The notes under the pieces are model-generated. The model was not told the origin of the DNA and searched no databases. It was given only the letters and a program-made list of their open reading frames with translations. Shown piece by piece: positions 35,920 to 48,241 of a stretch of 64,000 bases of DNA (positions are counted from its first letter, which is position 1; every line of letters begins with the position of its first letter). Where the stretch lies: NCBI RefSeq assembly GCF_000283155.1, contig NW_004454163.1, positions 26,299,792-26,363,791 of the forward strand, read 5' to 3'. Both the position numbers and the translations under genes were made by a program. The stretch comes from Ceratotherium simum simum (Eukaryota; Chordata; Mammalia; Perissodactyla; Rhinocerotidae).

Positions 35920-36390
35920 ATAAAATCAAATTGAGAGATATAACATCACAAATTAGTCAATTTTCCTATAAATTAATAAATAAATTTAACACAATTCCAA
36001 TAAAAAATCTAACCAGATTTTGGGAATAGAAGGCAGAGAGCAAGCAAAGAACAACTTAACCTGACAAAATGACTATTAAGTTCAGTCTATAAAAGAGCTA
36101 TGCAAAAATAACCAAAAAATTATTGGAAAACAATTAGTAATGAATGACTAGCCTTGGCAGATATTAAAACACATAAAAAAGTTACTATAATTAAAAGTGT
36201 ATTATTAGTGAATGAGTAGACAGAAAAATCAATATATTCTGTTCTAGAATAGAAATTCTGAAGGCAGATCCAAGAATCCAGCATATAATTATAATGATAT
36301 TTCAAATCAGTCATTAAATAAATGGTAATGAAAAAAATGGCCAAGTAGCTGGAAATGAATAGTAAGAAAGTTAAAGTTACAGTCATTCAG
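35920..36390 (+). repeat. Old L1 ORF2 fragment (3' part)
   Basis: Diverged sense-strand L1: 'taacacaattccaataaaaa', 'caaaaataaccaaaaaatta', a degraded 'gttactataattaaaagtgt' and 'tagaatagaaattctgaagg'. No open frame remains. Confidence 0.5.
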
Positions 36391-36399
36391 GTTCCCATA

Positions 36400-38040
36400 T
36401 CTTAAGAGAGGTGGTGGTTGTTGTTTTTAACAAAATCTTTCATGTTCTCCTTCCATTATATTTACTTTTTATTTCATTTATCTGATTACTCAAATGTTTG
36501 TATTAACTAACCACCTTGCAAACAGTCACCCAAAGGAAGCAACATTTTTCACTGGCAAATTTTAAAGAATTGGGGTTTCTTTCACATTGCTGCAGTGAAG
36601 AAGCCTGAGGACTAATCTTCAGACAGTTCCAAGGCTGGACTACTATTTAAAATAGTCAATGAACATGAATTAAGTCCTTTCTGTGGGCCACGCAGTGTGC
36701 TAGGTGTTGAGAATACAAAAGTGAGTAAAGCTCGGTGCTACCTTCAAAATGCTGTTTAACTTATCAGTAAGTCAATAGACTGTCTGCAATATACATAATC
36801 TCTTTGCTTATTGTTTGGTTATGATTTGGGTATAATAATAGGAGCATATTGGGTAAAAATAAGAAATACTGGGTAAAAATATGAAACACCAGAAAAATTA
36901 TTCAATATAGCTTTTGCTTATTAGATCTCTGCAGAGAGATTAAGCATGATTCTTAGATTCTGATGCCCGTGCCTGAGGATGCTCACTCCAGCAGATTTGC
37001 CAAACAAGATGGATCCTCCAGGTTCTCCCCTTCACACCACAAAGCAGTCACAGCTGGATGCATTATCATTGCTCTACCCTCTCCCCGACGAAATCTGACA
37101 GGCTGATCGCATTAGGCCATGACATACAAAATATGGCATAATTGTAGACTGTAATCATCATGATGAGAGCTGACTTGATGAGAGAGGTCAAATCCCATTT
37201 TTATATCCTGAATTTCTAAAATATTGTTTCATCAGAAAAATCAATTTCTCATTTTTCTAGCGTTAACTTGAAAAGGGTATAATTGATCAAGCCTAAATCC
37301 CTTACATCACCCAGGACTGTGTGAAAGGCTCATATCATACCCAACGAGCCACTTGAGTTAGGGCCAGGCAAACAGCAGTTGTCCTCAGCATCTAACACCC
37401 ACGGCCTGAACAGCTTCAAAGCAAGAACACATTTTACATCCTTTGGTTAAGACTGTGGGGAAAACACAGGCTCATGGAATATAGATGCTCAGCTGGCTCA
37501 TTTGGGTTTTGTGGTCCAATTTGTGGATGAGATATTTATAAAATCCGGTGATTACAATGCCATCTCATTAACATTCGTTAAGTGAAAACCACAAAGTACA
37601 GGATGGGAACTCCAGTTTAAGGGGAGAGGAAGGAGGAAGATGAATAGGGAGATGGGTTTTCCTACCTCAGTACAGGCAAAAAGAGACACCCAGAGGGAGA
37701 GGACCCCTCTCTACTTCCTTTAAGTTAGACTTTCTCCTTACTGAAGGAAAAAGGGAGGGAAGAGGAAGGAGGGTAGTTTTTCCACCTGTCAGTTGTGTTT
37801 GATCCCTAAGCAAACCAAATCCAAGGCAAGCCCAAGTCGATTTCCCCGTGAATTCGAATTCTCCATTCCTTGTATGATTTAGCCAAAGAGACACCTCCTC
37901 CAGGATGTCTGCCTAGACTAAACTTATCCCATGAGATGTTTGCATGCTCAGTGAGGTTATGTGGACTGGATTGAACTCACAGTGTTTTCAGCACGAAGTT
38001 GCTGTTGCTGCCTTGTGACTGGTTTCTGCCCCTGTCCCTG
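36400..38040. other. Intergenic DNA, largely unique
   Basis: No coding exon is recognised. Apart from an unnamed ancient repeat near 36640-36760 the stretch looks unique and repeat-poor. It is a possible place for regulatory DNA, but no specific element is recognised. Confidence 0.45.
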
Positions 38041-38050
38041 TGGGGAGGCA

Positions 38051-38258
38051 GTGCGGCTTCACGGAAAGAACCAAGGCTGTGCAGTCAGAGAAGCCTGGAC
38101 TCCAGTCCCAGCTCTGACACGTGCTGGTTGCAGAACCTCTGATAATATCCACTTTGTGAAGACATTACAGTGAGGGGTGGTGGAGCAGGGGTCACATGAA
38201 TTATATACTATCTGTCTAATGAGTAGGCACTCAATAAATGGTAGCTACAATTATTATG
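38051..38258 (+). repeat. MIR SINE
   Basis: Sense MIR order: 'gctgtgcagtcagagaagcc', 'ccagctctgacacgtgctgg', and the 3' end 'ggcactcaataaatggtagc'. The middle is diverged. Confidence 0.75.
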
Positions 38259-38606
38259 ATTTTACTGCTATCACAGACTTTTCTCTCCTAGTCAATCTCA
38301 GACTCGCAGGTAGCTTAGATAATGCATTCTATGCAGAACCAGCAATAGGATTATCCATTCAGTGGACATTCAGTAAATACCAACTAAACACACGAATGAT
38401 GCTGTGTCCAGAGGGAGAGCATTTAAAAGTTGGACTCTATCTTCAGTGATTAATCAAATTTAGCGTTTATGGCTACAGTATGTGCAGCATCTTTACTTGA
38501 GGACTCTGCAAAAATTTCAGAAGGGTCTTCCTTCTTTGTCAATTATAGAATAATCTAGATCTCCAGCATTCTTCCCTCCTAACACTTGACCCCACCCTAG
38601 TCCTCA

Positions 38607-38607
<1 letters not shown>

Positions 38608-38651
<44 letters not shown>
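38608..38651 (+). repeat. (AC)n microsatellite, about 21 units
   Basis: An uninterrupted AC dinucleotide run of about 42 bases. Pure runs of this length are usually polymorphic in mammals. Confidence 0.95.
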
Positions 38652-38654
<3 letters not shown>

Positions 38655-40119
38655 CAGTGATTATTTCGAGGTGCTTAAGAGTCACTGAACATAGAGCCTG
38701 AAACTCCAAATAAGGATGCAGCAACCCAGAGGTAAACTCTGTCACACAGTCAACAGAAAAAGTGTAATTCACATTTGTGTCTTTTACCCACATTTATGTG
38801 TTTGGGGACAAGGAGCAGGACCATCAGCTAGAAAGTACTGCCTCTGTGACTTTAATTCAGCACTGCCTTTTGTGCTTTTCCTCTGCAGAGCAGAGCTGCA
38901 TGCATAATTAACCCTCTGCAGGCTGAGTAATGGAAGCAAGAGACGGCTGGAGCTGAGCCTGGCAGGGGCAGAGGACCGAATCTGTTCTCCTCCCAAGGGC
39001 CAAGCACAGACTAAGACGTGGAAGTCACAAGTAAGAAGAGGATTTCCTAACCCTACTAGCCTGAAAGCAATTGAAAATGGGCTGATTGAAATAGGGAGTA
39101 AAAGATTTTCGAGATGATGTCACAGAAACTATTGGAGAGATTCTTGCACTGGGAGGAAACAGGAGTGGCCAGCCTCTAAGTTTCTATACTTCTCAGATCC
39201 TGGGGTCAGTCTTCAGTAAGCAGGCACTCTTGGAAGACTGGGAGGTGGTGTGAAGTGAGCACTATGGATTCAGTGGTTTTGGAGCTTTCAAGGCTTCAAA
39301 GCTCTGCTCCTAAACCTCCCTGTTTATGATGGATAGGTTCTTACAATAGAGTAGATTGTTATATACAGAGCCACATTTTCTTAAAGAGCTAGGAAAACAA
39401 AATCCCCATTCTATTCATTAAATTTTTTAAGGGAAGGTGTCTGGAGAAGAGACTTTGTTTTCATTCTTCAGCAGTGGAAACTTAAAAGTCTTGGTCTGCC
39501 AGCTGATGTTCCTTCCTTATAGCTGGAATACCCTTGAATCCCCTGTTCTACCTCCCAAAGACACACTCCTTACACCTAGGTTTCCCTCTCAATTCCACTT
39601 CACTCAGCACAGATAGAATAAGCAGCAGACGGCCTCGCATGATTTGAAAGACATTCCAATTCCCTCCAACCCAAAGTCTAGCTCCCCTTCCTAACTGCAA
39701 CTGTCCCTGAAATAACAGCTCTCAGGGATAAACCTTTGCATAAAGTAATCCTTCCAGAAGGACCCTGGTAAGTGCAGAATGATCACCATAAACATTGAGG
39801 CACACATTACTTTACCAACTTTTTAGCAAAGATTCTGAAAACAGTAGGACCAAGACCAGAGGTCTAAATGGGAGGGGAGCTGAATATGCTCCCCTGGTGA
39901 AAAATGGCTCATCAAGTTAAGAGACGGGCAGACCCACGGGGAGCACCAAAGTCACGGAGGAGATCTAAGTTGCCAACAGTTCTGGTGTAGTGGAGAAGAG
40001 GGCATCAAAATGAAAATCGCAAAGAAATAAAACCAAGCTTGGTCAATATTCATTCATTCACTCATTCAATGAACACTCCCTGATGTACCAGGCACTGTTC
40101 TGGGCACTGCACCGTATAG

Positions 40120-40290
40120 TGAAAAAAACTCATGGCCTTTGATGTCAGCCAGGTCTGTGCTGAGTCACTAGCTCAGCCTATTCACTGGTTGGTATTTAAA
40201 TCAATGAACACCAGTTTTCTCCTTTGTTTTGTCAGGGGATTGAATGAGATAATTGTGCACAACACAGCCCCTGGTACATATTCGTCATTC
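40120..40290 (+). repeat. MIR SINE remnant
   Basis: Contains 'cagttttctcctttgttt', 'gggattgaatgagataattg' and 'cacagcccctggtacatatt' in sense MIR order. Confidence 0.6.
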
Positions 40291-41029
40291 TTCTCAACCT
40301 TCCCTTACCCTTGTTCTACAATTCAACTAAGAGAGACTCTTGTTTCCATCCTGGATGTCCTACCTATTCCAGACAACCTCCCTACCCAAAACACTCAATT
40401 TCAGAAAGGTACTAAATTCCACTAGCCCTGGCCTCGAGCAAGCATTCATCTGTGGAGCTGTTTTCTCTCCAAAATCTCAGCAGAGCAAGATCTGCAGCCA
40501 TGCTCAATAGCGAATACTATTTTTCTTCGAAAATAATGAAGCATTGCAGATAGAACAAACCACTACACAAATGAGCTGACAATCTATTGGGAGACCATGC
40601 AAACCAGACAGTGTAATGAACCAGCCAGTGGGAAATGAAAATGTATCAACAGGGTTTACTAAATGATGGCTCCAGACTTGCTTTGAAAGGGAGAGATGAC
40701 TGGTCCAAAGAACTCATAAACTGAAACGAATCCTCAAATAATCTCCACGAGGCAGGAATGTATATGGTTCCTGAAGCTAGCCAGGCTATAAGAAGCCACT
40801 ACACTAATAATAGTCAAAAGGAACAACGTGGCAAACACAATGTGTAAGCACTTGAAGGTGCTGTGGCACTTTGTGCCCGGGGACTTGCTGGCAATGAGGA
40901 AACCCATTTACTCGGCCCAACTTGTGTGTAGTACTAGATGGAATATGGGATGAACTATTAGAAATCCTCTAGTGGTAAGGGGTCTGGCTACTAACAGTCC
41001 AAGTACAATTGGATTTATCCAGTTTAATG

Positions 41030-41180
41030 GACTTCATTCATTCATTGAACAGATATTTACAAAGCACTCCCTTTGCACCAGGCACTGTTATAGATGCTGG
41101 GGATACAACCCTGAATAAAACATAGGCTCTGACCTCCTGCAGTTCACATTGTAGTGAGGAGAGACAGAAAATAAACAAAG
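41030..41180 (+). repeat. Ancient mammalian repeat, family not assigned
   Basis: The order 'ttcattcattgaacagatat', 'caccaggcactgttatagat', 'gctggggatacaaccctgaa' and 'agttcacattgtagtgagga' is that of a common ancient repeat. Related partial copies lie near 20400-20570, 36640-36760 and 40045-40130. Confidence 0.55.
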
Positions 41181-41186
41181 AAACAA

Positions 41187-41221
41187 GGAAGGAAAGGAGG
41201 AAGGAAGGAAGGGAGGGAGGC
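41187..41221 (+). repeat. (GGAA)n-like purine-rich tract
   Basis: A run of GGAA/GGGA units at the end of the preceding ancient repeat. A simple repeat, short and imperfect. Confidence 0.8.
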
Positions 41222-42019
41222 AATTTCTTCCTTGCACATATCACTATCTAAAATTAAAAGCTGGGGTCATATGTTAGAGTGACTAGATGACCTGAATGAC
41301 AAGAAGCCAGCCATGCAAAGATCTGATAGCATATGAGTTATTGCCTCATATTTCATAGAATCATGTACTTTTCTTACTGGAAAGGACCTTAGTGATCAAA
41401 CCCAATACTCTCAATTTATGAAACTGAGGCTCAGGGAAGTAATGTGTAGGCTGCATGAGCAAGTGGCACAGACCTGCATGTCCTCCAGTACCGCTGAACC
41501 AGCACCACTCCCACGGCTGCATGAGAAAGATCTCAGGACCTGGTGATGTAGGAGGGAAAAGGCTAAGCTGCCGCTCTACTACAGTCCATTCAGGGGTGGT
41601 CATAAGACAGCAATCTCCCCAGGAGGCAGAGCTTCAGGCGAGGCACCGGTCTTCCACTTTGTGCAGAAAGATAAGTGGTTGAAGTCTAGAACATACATTA
41701 ACTCATAGACAATGGCCTAGCTGGTTATTCAGGGGCCTGGCAGGGGATAATTCGGAAGCTTGGGGACAAGGAGGTCTGGGAAGAGGCATGTGGATGGCCT
41801 ATGGGAGAGGCCATGAACTATGAGCCTGCACAGGTTATTAAATAAACCTGGTGCAAAGGATTTTGCTTCTTCCAACACAAAGTGTTGGACTATAGATATA
41901 AATAAAATGTTGGTATAAAGAAAATACATTAAGGACATTTAATATCAGACAGTTCACATGCTGGTATCACTGTAGACTGGTCCATGAGAAAGGGTTAAGA
42001 AGTCTATGTTATTAAGGTG

Positions 42020-42215
42020 AAATAAACCTGTGGAAGTCATTTATCCTCCATGAGACTGTTTCCTCATCTATTTTAAAAGCTTGTTGTGACTACCCTCAGA
42101 ACTGCCCAAGGATCTTATCCATAAAGATTAACAGTACCTACCTCATGGGGTTCTTAGAAAGACTAAATGAGATAATATATGTGATATTTAACACATAGTA
42201 AACATTCCATTTACG
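42020..42215 (+). repeat. MIR SINE
   Basis: Sense MIR with 'actgtttcctcatctatttt', 'acagtacctacctcatgggg' and 'gactaaatgagataatatat'. A small internal insertion lies between the first and second blocks. Confidence 0.75.
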
Positions 42216-43980
42216 GCTAGTATCAAATGAAAAGATGCTTGCAAAACTACTTTGAAAACTGCAACATGCTACAAAAATGCAAGCAATTATGATTACAACA
42301 CAATATATTTAATACATAATATTTTACTTGTTTTCAGAGATTGAGCCTTGTCTCCTTAACAAGAACAGGGTCCTTCTCTTCCATTTCATTTAACTTCAAA
42401 GCAATTAGTGCAGTTTGCCACTTGGTAGATCCTTAAACTCTTTTCTCTGACTTGCAAGACAGCAATCAGTAAGTAATACCATGCCTTGGCACCCTGTGAA
42501 TACTGGCAAGAGCAAATACTTCTGTAAAACTCTGTCAAAGAGAGATTCTTCCTCTCCTTTTTTTTTTTTTTTTCCATCAGACTGAAAAAGGGGAGAGGGA
42601 ACTATATTTCCCCAAACCACCTGAAATGTCACACAATGATTTCAAATGTATTTCTATTTTTCTGAATGTATTCCAATCAAGTTATTTCTAATCATTGCTA
42701 TTTCAGGGTGCTGGCGTGTATGCACCGAGTTCCCTTTATATTTTATTAAATGAAGAATCAAGGATTACATCTATCCTGTGCTCAGAATTTTTAATGGAAT
42801 TAAATCCTCTGAGGATTATCTTAAACCTGGGTAATATTCTTAAGTGGGACTTGAATGTAACCAAATAGCTGCATAGTTAGAAACCTGTCTATCTGTCTCC
42901 TTAAAGTGATTCCATGAATTTGGATCCCTGAGTCACTAAACCACTTCAATGTTGGTATATATTTTATGAGGAAACACACTGATCAAAACTCAAAAAACAC
43001 TCAAACAAATGCCAGATCAGGATGATTTGCAAAAACTCTATCAGTCCAATCCATCTCATTTCATCTCATCTTTAAACAGCCCTAAACTGTATTCCCTTCC
43101 TGTGAGTAAAGCTAACTTTCTTCCCTCAGCCCTCGTCTCCTCCTCTTTATCTATGTTAGTACCCCTACTCTGTGAATCAACCAAGCAGCTTTCTTTTTCA
43201 GAGCCACCTCAAATCTTACTTCCTACTTATGTCTTCCTAATACACATTCATTTCTAGAATCCATCCTGCTTTGTGAAACTTGGAATATCCCCCCATGTAA
43301 ATGACCACTCCAGAAGCCAGGCCAGAAACTGCTCAGCCTTGGTTCCTCTCCACAGGAGGGCATGAGCAGCCACTTGCTATCATGGAAACAGTTCTAATAA
43401 TTAAATAATAATTACCTAAGACACTGAGTTGCATTTGACGTTTGAATAACAGGTCTCCATTTCACAAAGGAAACACACTGCAGAATTTTTTAAATTTATT
43501 CCTATTATAAAATGTATCTTTACATTAATGATCTACATTGAGATCACACTGCAAGACTTGAAAGACTCACTCATACTTGACTAAGTTGGGACACTGATTC
43601 CCATAAATCACAGCAGCCATGTCTCAAATCAGCTTTTGTATAGTACCTGAAAACATCCTTGCTGGTTCCACTCCTTCAGTTGTTGCCCTATGCTGCGACA
43701 ATATGACTGAGGCATTAGTGCTGAAGTCTCGGTGTTAGATTATAGGTGCCTTTTCAGTGTGGTGCCTCTTTTTTCACAAGGTCTTCAGTGGCTGAACTTA
43801 AAGAAATGAGAAGAGAGAGAAATTTCAGATGCCATGGCCAGACAAGGAAAGAGTCATTTTTAAGCAAAAAGTTTAGAAACCATCGGTCTTTCAGCTCATA
43901 CCATGTAGATGGTCACTTTTCTGTCAAGTATATTCTGTATTAATTTAAAAATGTTTATATGTTGATCATATTAATGAATA

Positions 43981-44245
43981 GGGGCTGGCCCAGTGGCATA
44001 GTGGTTAAGTTCGTGTGCTCTGCTCTGGCAGCCCAGGGTTCACAGGTTCAGATCCCGGACACGGACCTATGCACTGCTCATCCAGCCATGCTATGGCGGC
44101 GTCCTATATACAAAAAATGGAGAAAGACGGGCATGGATGTTAGCTCAGGGCCAATCTTCCTCAGCAAAAAGAGGAAGATTGGCAATGGATGTTAGCTCAT
44201 GGCCAATCTCCTCACCAAAAAAAAATGATAATAAAAAAATTAAAA
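43981..44245 (+). mobile_element. ERE SINE copy 3 (long type)
   Basis: Starts GGGGCTGGCC, with the A-box region 'tggcatagtggttaag', the B-box region 'ggttcagatcccgg' and two tail units containing 'gatgttagctca', then an A-rich end. A perfect 11-bp target duplication, ATTAATGAATA, is at 43970-43980 and 44246-44256. Confidence 0.9.
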
Positions 44246-44269
44246 ATTAATGAATAAATCAAAGACAGA

Positions 44270-44420
44270 GAGAGAAATGCCCAGGAAGTAGGAGACCTAT
44301 TTCTAGTCCTGTCCCTGACCAATAAGCTGTGTGCCCTTGGACAAGTGACTTAGCCTCTCTGATCTTACATACTTCGTGTGTGAAATGGGGATAATTACAT
44401 CTTACTTCCTAATGCAGAAA
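44270..44420 (+). repeat. MIR SINE remnant
   Basis: Sense MIR: 'aagctgtgtgcccttggac', 'aagtgacttagcctctctga' and 'gtgtgaaatggggataatta'. Confidence 0.7.
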
Positions 44421-44734
44421 GCTAGGAGGGAGTATAATCCTCTTATTTTATAGATTAAAACAGATACTTAGGCTAAGTGACTTATGGCATAAAGTTCTCA
44501 AAATCATGTTGACAGTTGAGGCAAAAATTATAACACTGTCTAATGTGGTGCTAATTGGATGCAAAGGAAATATTTAAAACAAATATATTATAAATGGGGA
44601 GAGGTAAGATTTCTAAACTTCACTTAAACTGGATAAATGTCAACACTAGTAGGCTGTGATAAGTTATGTATACGTAATGTAACATCTAGAACAACCACTA
44701 ACAGAGCTACACAAAAATATAAACTCAAAAACAA

Positions 44735-45422
44735 TATAAGCAACAAAATCAAAAATAAACAAGTGGGACTACATCAAACTAAAAAGTGTCTGTACAGCAA
44801 AATAAACTATCAACAAAATGAAAAGACAACCTACAGAATGGAAAAAAATATTTGCAAACCATATATCTGATAATGGGTTAGTATCCAAAACATGTAAAGA
44901 ACTCATACAACTTAATAGCAAAAAACCAAATAACCCAATTTAAAAATGTGCAAAGGACCTGAATAGACACTTTTCCAAAGAACATATACAAAAGGCCAAC
45001 ATGTACATGAAAAGATGATCAATATCACTAGTCATTAGGGAAATGCAAATTAAAACCACAATGAGATATCACCTTACACTTGTTAGAATGGTCATCATCA
45101 AAAAGACAAGAGATAACTAATGCTGGTGTGGTTGTGGAGAAAAGGAAACCTTTGTGCACTGCTGGTGGGATTGTAAATTGGTACAGCCACTAAGGAAAAC
45201 AGTATGAAGGATCCTCAAAATATTAAAAATAGAACTACCATACAATCCAGCAATTCCACTTCTGGGAATATATCCAAAAGAAACAAAAACACTAATTCAA
45301 AAAGATATCTGCACCTCCATGTTCACAGCACCATCATTTACAATAGCCAAGACATGGAAACAAGTTAAGTGTCCATCGATGGATGAAAGGATAAAGAAGT
45401 TATGTGTGTGTGTGTGTATACA

Positions 45423-45461
<39 letters not shown>

Positions 45462-45972
45462 GGAATATTATTCGGCCATAAAAAATGAGGAAATCCTACC
45501 ATTTGTGACAACATGGATGGAGCTTGAAGGTATTATGCTAAGTGAAATGTCAGACCAAGAAAGACAAATACTGTATGATCTCACTTACATGTGGAATCTT
45601 AAAAAAAAATAAAAAACCCTCATCGAAAAAGAGATCCCACTTGTGGTTACTAGAGGCAGAGAGTGGGGGGTGGGGGAATTGGAGGAAGCTGGTCAAAAGG
45701 TACAAACTTCCAGTTATAACATAAATAAGTGCTAGAGATGTAATGTACAACATGATGACTATAGTTAACACTGCTGTATGATATGCAGGAAAGTTGTTAA
45801 GAGAGTAAATCCTAAGAATTCTTATCACAAGGAGAAATTGTTTTTGTTTTTATTATATCTATATGAGATGATGGATATTAGCTGAACCTATTGTGATAAT
45901 CATTTTATAATATATGTAAATCAAACCATCATGCTGTATACTGGAAACTTAAACAGTAATGTAAAAATATAG
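44735..45972 (+). mobile_element. 5'-truncated L1 3' end inserted into L1 'A'
   Basis: Runs from an L1 ORF2 C-terminal segment ('agtgggactacatcaaacta', 'gcactgctggtgggattgta', 'caattccacttctgggaata') to the 3' UTR ('ctatagttaacactgctgta', 'atactggaaacttaaacagt'). The linker of the host L1 is left in two halves around it. A microsatellite has grown within it at 45402-45456. The edges are approximate. Confidence 0.7.
45402..45456 (+). repeat. (TG)n-(CA)n compound microsatellite
   Basis: A short TG run (about 45402-45417) is followed by a CA run of about 32 bases (45425-45456). The two are complementary and could form a hairpin. It sits inside the L1 3' end at a place where the parent L1 has only ordinary sequence. 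Confidence 0.9.
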
Positions 45973-47715
45973 AGATAGAGATAGATAAATCAAAATGGAA
46001 TTTTAATAAATGTTCAAGCAACATACAGGAAAGGAGGAAAATAAAATAGAGAAAAAACAGAGAGAACAAACAAAATACAAATAGTAAGCCCTAATAGATT
46101 AATAATTACATTAAATGTAAATGGTCTAAACACACCAATTAAAAGACAGAGATTGGCAGAGAGGATTAAAAACCATGATCCAATCATATGCTGTCTACAA
46201 GAAACTCAATTCAAATATAACAATATAGGTAGGATGGAAAAGGATATATCATGTAAACATTAATCAAATAAAGCAAATGTGGCTATATTAATGTCAATAA
46301 ACTTCAAGAGCAATGAAATAAACTTCAGAGCAAAGGAAATCATCAGAGAGAGAAGGACTTTACATGATGATAATAAAGTCAATTCAACAAGGAGACACAA
46401 CAATCTTAAATGGTTTCACCATGCACAGAGCAGCAAAATATGTTAAGAACATATAGAATAGATATATAAATATATAGAGAGAGATAGAACTGAAAGGATA
46501 AATGGACAAATCCACAATTATATTTGGAAACCTCAACAACTGCTGTCTCAATAATTCATAGAATAACTGGGCAGAAAATCAGCAAGGCTATATCATCCAC
46601 CAACAGAATCTACTCAGCCTTTAACTGATAGAACACACCACCCAACAACAGCAGAATACACATTCTTTTCAAACATCCATGGAACATATACCAACATAAA
46701 CCATAGCCTAAGCCATAAAGCAAACCTCAACCAATTTAAAACAATTGAAATTATAGGGTGTGTTCTTTATCCATAATGGAACCAAACTAGAAATCAATGA
46801 CAATGATTAAAAAAATCTCCAAAAAGTTGTAAACTAAACAACACACTTCAAAATACTCCAGCAGGAAGTCTCAAAGAAAATTTTAAAATATATAGAACTG
46901 AATGAAATTGAAAACCAAGTATATCAAAATAGGTAGGATGCAGCTAAAGCAGTGCTGAAAGGGAAATTTATAGCATTAAATGTAGAATTGAGGAAAAGTT
47001 TCAAATCAACAATCTAAGCTCTCACCTCAAGAACCTGGAAAAAAGAAGAGCAAAATAAACCCAACACAAGTAGAAGGAAGGAAATAAAAAGCAGAAATCA
47101 ATGAAATTGAAAACAGAAAAACAATAGAGGAAATCAATGAAACAGAAAGCTAGTTCTTTGAAAACAGATCAATAAAATTGACAAACATCTAACAGATTGA
47201 CCAAAAAAAAAAAAGACACAAATTACCAAAATCAATAACAAAATAATATCACTTCAGACTCTGCAGACATCAAAAGGATAATAAGTGAATACTATGAACA
47301 AATCTACATATATATAAATTTGACAACATAGATAATATGTACGAATTCCTGAAAAAGCACAAACTAGTACCCAATATAAAATAAATAGAATACTGCTATA
47401 GCAATTAAGGAGATTAAATTTGCAACTTAAAAACTCCCAAAAGAGAACTCTCCAGGTCCAGATGGGTTCACTATAGAATTCTACCAAACATTTAAAGAAA
47501 ATTAACCTCAGTTCCACACAATCTCTTCCAGAATAAAGGAAAACTTCCCACTTCATTATATGAAGCTAGTATTATCCTGATACCAAAACTGGACACAGAC
47601 AATATGAAAAAAGAAAACTATGAACCAATAGCACTCATGAATATAGATGTAAAACCTCTAGCAAAATATTAGTAAATAGAACTCAGCAGTCTACAACAAT
47701 AATTATACACATGAC

Positions 47716-48241
47716 TGTATTAGTCAGAGTTCTCCAGAGAAACAAAACCAATAGGATATACATAGATATATATATAAGAGGAGATTTATCATAGGAACTG
47801 GCTTACATGATTTTGGAGGCTGAGAAGTCCCACAATCTACCATCTGCAAGCTGGAGAAAGAAGAAAGCTCTAATTTGGTCTAATTACAAGGGACTGAGAA
47901 TTGGCAGGGTGGGGGGAGCTGATGGTGTAAGTCTCTAAGTGAGTCCAAATGTCCAGAATCAGGAACACCAATGTCTGAGGGCAGCAGAAGATAGATGTCT
48001 CAGCTCAAGTAGAGAGAGAGCGAATTTGCCCTTCCTCTGCCTTTTTGTTCTATTTGGGCCCTCAATGCATTGGATGATGCCTACCCACATTGAAGAGGGC
48101 TATCTACTTTACTCAGTTCACCAATTCACATGCTAATCTCTTCCAGAAACACTCTCACAGACACACCAAGAAATAATGCTTTATCAGCTATCTGGGCATC
48201 CCTTAGCCCAGTGAAGTTGACACAGAAAACTAACTATCAAA
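47716..48241 (-). mobile_element. Solitary ERVL-class LTR (MLT2-type) inside L1 'A'
   Basis: The complement is an ERVL LTR. In window orientation it starts 'tgtattagtcagagttctcc', passes 'ctttttgttctatttgggcc' and 'tactttactcagttcaccaa', and ends 'agttgacacagaaaactaac'. A 5-bp duplication ATGAC flanks it (47711-47715 and 48242-48246). It divides the RT region of the L1, which resumes directly after it. No viral genes are present. Confidence 0.8.

Larger units (their letters stand above)
38660..43970. other. Intergenic DNA with MIR copies, no gene seen
   Basis: No coding exon recognised. It holds MIR copies (40120-40290, 42020-42215), an ancient repeat seen twice (40045-40130, 41030-41180), a MIR-like segment (41355-41460) and a purine-rich GGAA tract. 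The rest looks unique. Confidence 0.5.
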
